From NCBI GenBank assembly GCA_023395615.1, contig JAEWYP010000053.1, positions 1-24,493 on the forward strand: 24,493 nucleotides of DNA, written 5' to 3'. Position 1 is the first letter of the stretch, and each line of letters starts with the position of its first letter. The notes beneath the pieces were generated by a model. That model was not told the origin of the DNA and made no database searches. It worked only from the letters and a program-made list of their open reading frames with translations. The position numbers and the translations under genes were made by a program. Shown here piece after piece: positions 22,494-24,493 of the stretch. The DNA is from Bacillota bacterium. GTDB taxonomy: Bacteria; Bacillota; Clostridia; Christensenellales; Aristaeellaceae.

Positions 22494-24493
22494 ATGAAAA
22501 CCGGAATGGGTCGAACCGCGAAAAACCTGCTCAGTTGGCTGCTCACACTGGCTCTTGTTTGCAGCGCCGGGTGGCCGGTAACCGCGCTAAGCGAAGCTGC
22601 AACCGATTCCTCCGCGCCAACAGAAACCATACAGGAAGTTACGCCGGAACCCGCCACGCCAACCCCCGTGCCGGAGACGCCCACTCCTGCCCCGGAGACG
22701 CCTTCTCCCGTGCCGGAAACCGCAACGCCGGAACCGGTTACGGAAGCCCCCTCAACGGATACGCCGACCCCGGAGCCTGCCGCAACGCCGACCCCCGAAG
22801 CTACGGCGACTTCAGAAATAACGGCGACTCCGGAAGCTACGGCGACCCATACGGTAACCCCAACCCCGGAAGTTACGCCGACGGCTACTCCCTTGCCGAC
22901 GATCGCGCCTTACACCGGATACGCGCGCCTGAATGCAAGAACGAATATCTACCAAAACACCACCTCCTCCGGCTACCTGTTCCGTCTTGCAAAAGATTCC
23001 TGTGTTTATGTAAGCGACGCGCGCCTTGACAGCGCCGATCGTATTTACCTCAACTTTGCGGTGGATGGGGAAGCGGTCGGCGGTTATGCCGATCCCACAC
23101 TTCTCGACACTCTGACTGCTGATCAGCAGAGTGATCTGGTAACCGATTTGCTCCGGGCGGATCATCCGGTCTATTACCAGAATGATCAACATCTTCCGCT
23201 TGCCGAGCTTACCCCGGAATACCCGGTTGCATCTTCTTCCGCCACGCCCGAAGGAACAGCGACTGCGGAACCGACGGCAACGCCGGCTCCTACTGAAACC
23301 CCGGTCGCCAAGGGCGCCGCGCTCAGCCGGGATCAGGCGCTGGACCATATGAAGGCCGCCATCAAGAGCGCCAAGACCGTTCAAATCAACTGCCCGTCCT
23401 ATCTGAATATGCAATCCAGCCATCCGTACGCAAACAATACGGATACGGTCTATGTCTATCGCGTCAGTAATGCCGCGCGGATCGCGCTGACCTTCAGTGC
23501 GGACACCTATGTGGAAGATGGCTACGATTACATCGGCATTTTCAACGACAAGGATGTTCTGATCGACGTTTATACCGGAAGCGAGCTTGCCGGGAAAACC
23601 ATCGTGCTGCGCGGCAATGTATACAAAGTTTATCTGTACTCCGACTATTCCTATACAGGGTATGGGTTCCGCGCAACTGCGGTAAACAACTATATCGCGC
23701 CGCCTGCGCCCACCTCCGCCTACGCTGCGAACAGCACACAGGTAACCGTCTCCTGGAATGCCTCCGGGATGATTCACGGCTATTACCTCTATCGGGCAAC
23801 CAATCCCAACGGCCCCTATACCTATGTAGGCGCAACCACCGGCACCTCCCTGCCCTCCGCCGTGCCTTACGGGGTAATGAGTTACTTTAAACTGCGCGCC
23901 TATAACGACCTCAGCAGCGCCGCAACCGGCACAACCCGCTACCTGAGCGGGTATTCCGCCCCGTTCGCTTTCTTTGCGCTCTCCGCGCCCTCTATCACAT
24001 CCATTGTGTCGGCAGGCAGCGCCTCCGCAACCATCAGCTGGTGCTCGGTCGGGAACGCGCAGGAGTATCGCCTTTACCGCAGCGATTCGGAAAACGGTAC
24101 GTACAGTTATGTGACCACGGTCTACGGCACTTCCGCAACTGTAGCCATTAATGCATCCATCGCGAATTACTACAAAGTATGCGCCGCCTGCACGCGCGGA
24201 GGCGTTACCTACGTCGGCCCCCGCGGCGCGGCACGGTATGCGGATATCGGCGTGGCGCAGGTGGTGATGGGGCTTGCCGAAGTAATCAGCAGCAGCCAGT
24301 TGAAACTGAACTGGAACGCAGTACCCGGCGCAGCCGGATACCAGATTTTCCGCAGCGCAAGCCCGGATGGCGAATATTCGTACCGTGGCGTTACCGGCAT
24401 CACATCCTACACGGATAACTGCATGTTCGGAGTCATCAATTATTATAAAGTACGGGCGTACAAGATCATCAACGGTCAAACCGTTTTCGGTGC
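22494..24493 (+). CDS. Second secreted FnIII/CUB-like surface protein (3' end outside window)
   Basis: The open frame runs from ATG 22494, preceded by AGGAGG, to the window end: 666 residues with no stop. A signal peptide (basic start, hydrophobic 11-28, A-L-S-E-A region near 31-36) is followed by a Thr/Pro/Glu linker (about 40-138). Next comes a compact beta-type domain (140-205: G-Y-A-R-L-N-A-R-T to G-G-Y-A-D), reminiscent of bacterial SH3 domains, then a second linker (about 250-275) and a CUB-like domain (297-401) with D-Y-I-G-I-F-N and G-F-R-A-T. FnIII-like domains begin at 403, two complete and a third partial. The third, from V591-M-G-L-A, closely matches the first FnIII domain of the 12408 gene product. 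It has its own promoter, so it is independent of the ulosonate operon. Ligand and anchoring are unknown. Confidence 0.85.
   Translation, partial: MKTGMGRTAKNLLSWLLTLALVCSAGWPVTALSEAATDSSAPTETIQEVTPEPATPTPVPETPTPAPETPSPVPETATPEPVTEAPSTDTPTPEPAATPTPEATATSEITATPEATATHTVTPTPEVTPTATPLPTIAPYTGYARLNARTNIYQNTTSSGYLFRLAKDSCVYVSDARLDSADRIYLNFAVDGEAVGGYADPTLLDTLTADQQSDLVTDLLRADHPVYYQNDQHLPLAELTPEYPVASSSATPEGTATAEPTATPAPTETPVAKGAALSRDQALDHMKAAIKSAKTVQINCPSYLNMQSSHPYANNTDTVYVYRVSNAARIALTFSADTYVEDGYDYIGIFNDKDVLIDVYTGSELAGKTIVLRGNVYKVYLYSDYSYTGYGFRATAVNNYIAPPAPTSAYAANSTQVTVSWNASGMIHGYYLYRATNPNGPYTYVGATTGTSLPSAVPYGVMSYFKLRAYNDLSSAATGTTRYLSGYSAPFAFFALSAPSITSIVSAGSASATISWCSVGNAQEYRLYRSDSENGTYSYVTTVYGTSATVAINASIANYYKVCAACTRGGVTYVGPRGAARYADIGVAQVVMGLAEVISSSQLKLNWNAVPGAAGYQIFRSASPDGEYSYRGVTGITSYTDNCMFGVINYYKVRAYKIINGQTVFG

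Noticed and set aside
22812..24479. 555-residue minus-strand open frame
   Set aside because: It is antisense to the second secreted protein, is rich in Gly/Arg/Cys as expected from the reverse of Thr/Pro/Ala codons, and has no recognisable domain. The plus-strand frame has a signal peptide, ribosome-binding site and FnIII/CUB domains.

Overview
The window looks like chromosomal DNA of a Gram-positive anaerobe of the Clostridia (Firmicutes). GC is moderate to high in genes, and intergenic regions are AT-rich. Shine-Dalgarno sites are strong (AGGAGG type), intrinsic terminators are common, and two very large secreted proteins carry Thr/Pro/Glu-rich linkers with fibronectin type III and CUB-like domains. 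A position near Christensenellales-type gut Clostridia would fit, but that is inference. No rRNA, tRNA, CRISPR, phage or transposon genes were seen.

Region 1 (1-5,680): the 3' part of argH (argininosuccinate lyase), then three multi-span GT-C fold glycosyltransferase-like proteins. One resembles the Gpi18/COG5542 family. The other two are tandem GT39-like paralogues whose ends overlap by 4 bases. A 16-bp bidirectional terminator closes the region.

Region 2 (5,771-9,156): an ion-homeostasis pair transcribed divergently: a ClC chloride channel/exchanger with a C-terminal TrkA-C-like domain (minus strand) and a CPA2/NapA-type Na+/H+ antiporter (plus strand). The roughly 470-bp region between them holds an orphan terminator, a Fur-box-like site on a promoter, and a structured leader. 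In that leader one 9-nt anti-Shine-Dalgarno strand can pair with either of two identical copies of its complement, one of which overlaps the antiporter's ribosome-binding site. This is the architecture of a translational riboswitch.

Region 3 (9,166-22,369): a surface-glycan locus. It starts with a DUF4422 glycosyltransferase-like protein and a large two-domain HAD protein (COG5610 type). Next comes a 1,091-aa secreted protein (signal peptide, 12-residue Thr/Pro repeats, about nine FnIII domains, C-terminal CUB-like domain) with its own promoter and a strong terminator. After it lies a tightly packed operon: second COG5610-type protein, polysialyltransferase-like protein, CMP-sugar cytidylyltransferase, HMGL-like (DRE-TIM) aldolase with an extra C-terminal domain, and KdsC-like phosphatase. 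Aldolase, phosphatase, cytidylyltransferase and transferase together spell out synthesis and transfer of a CMP-activated 2-ulosonic acid (sialic-acid- or Kdo-like). No PEP-dependent NeuB/KdsA synthase is present; the aldolase sits where it would be expected. This possible non-canonical ulosonate pathway is the most interesting gene system in the window.

Region 4 (22,434-24,493): a second secreted FnIII/CUB protein with its own promoter, running off the window end. It shares modules with the first but in a different order. The secreted proteins may be displayed with, or decorated by, the glycan made by the operon; that link is inference from neighbourhood only.
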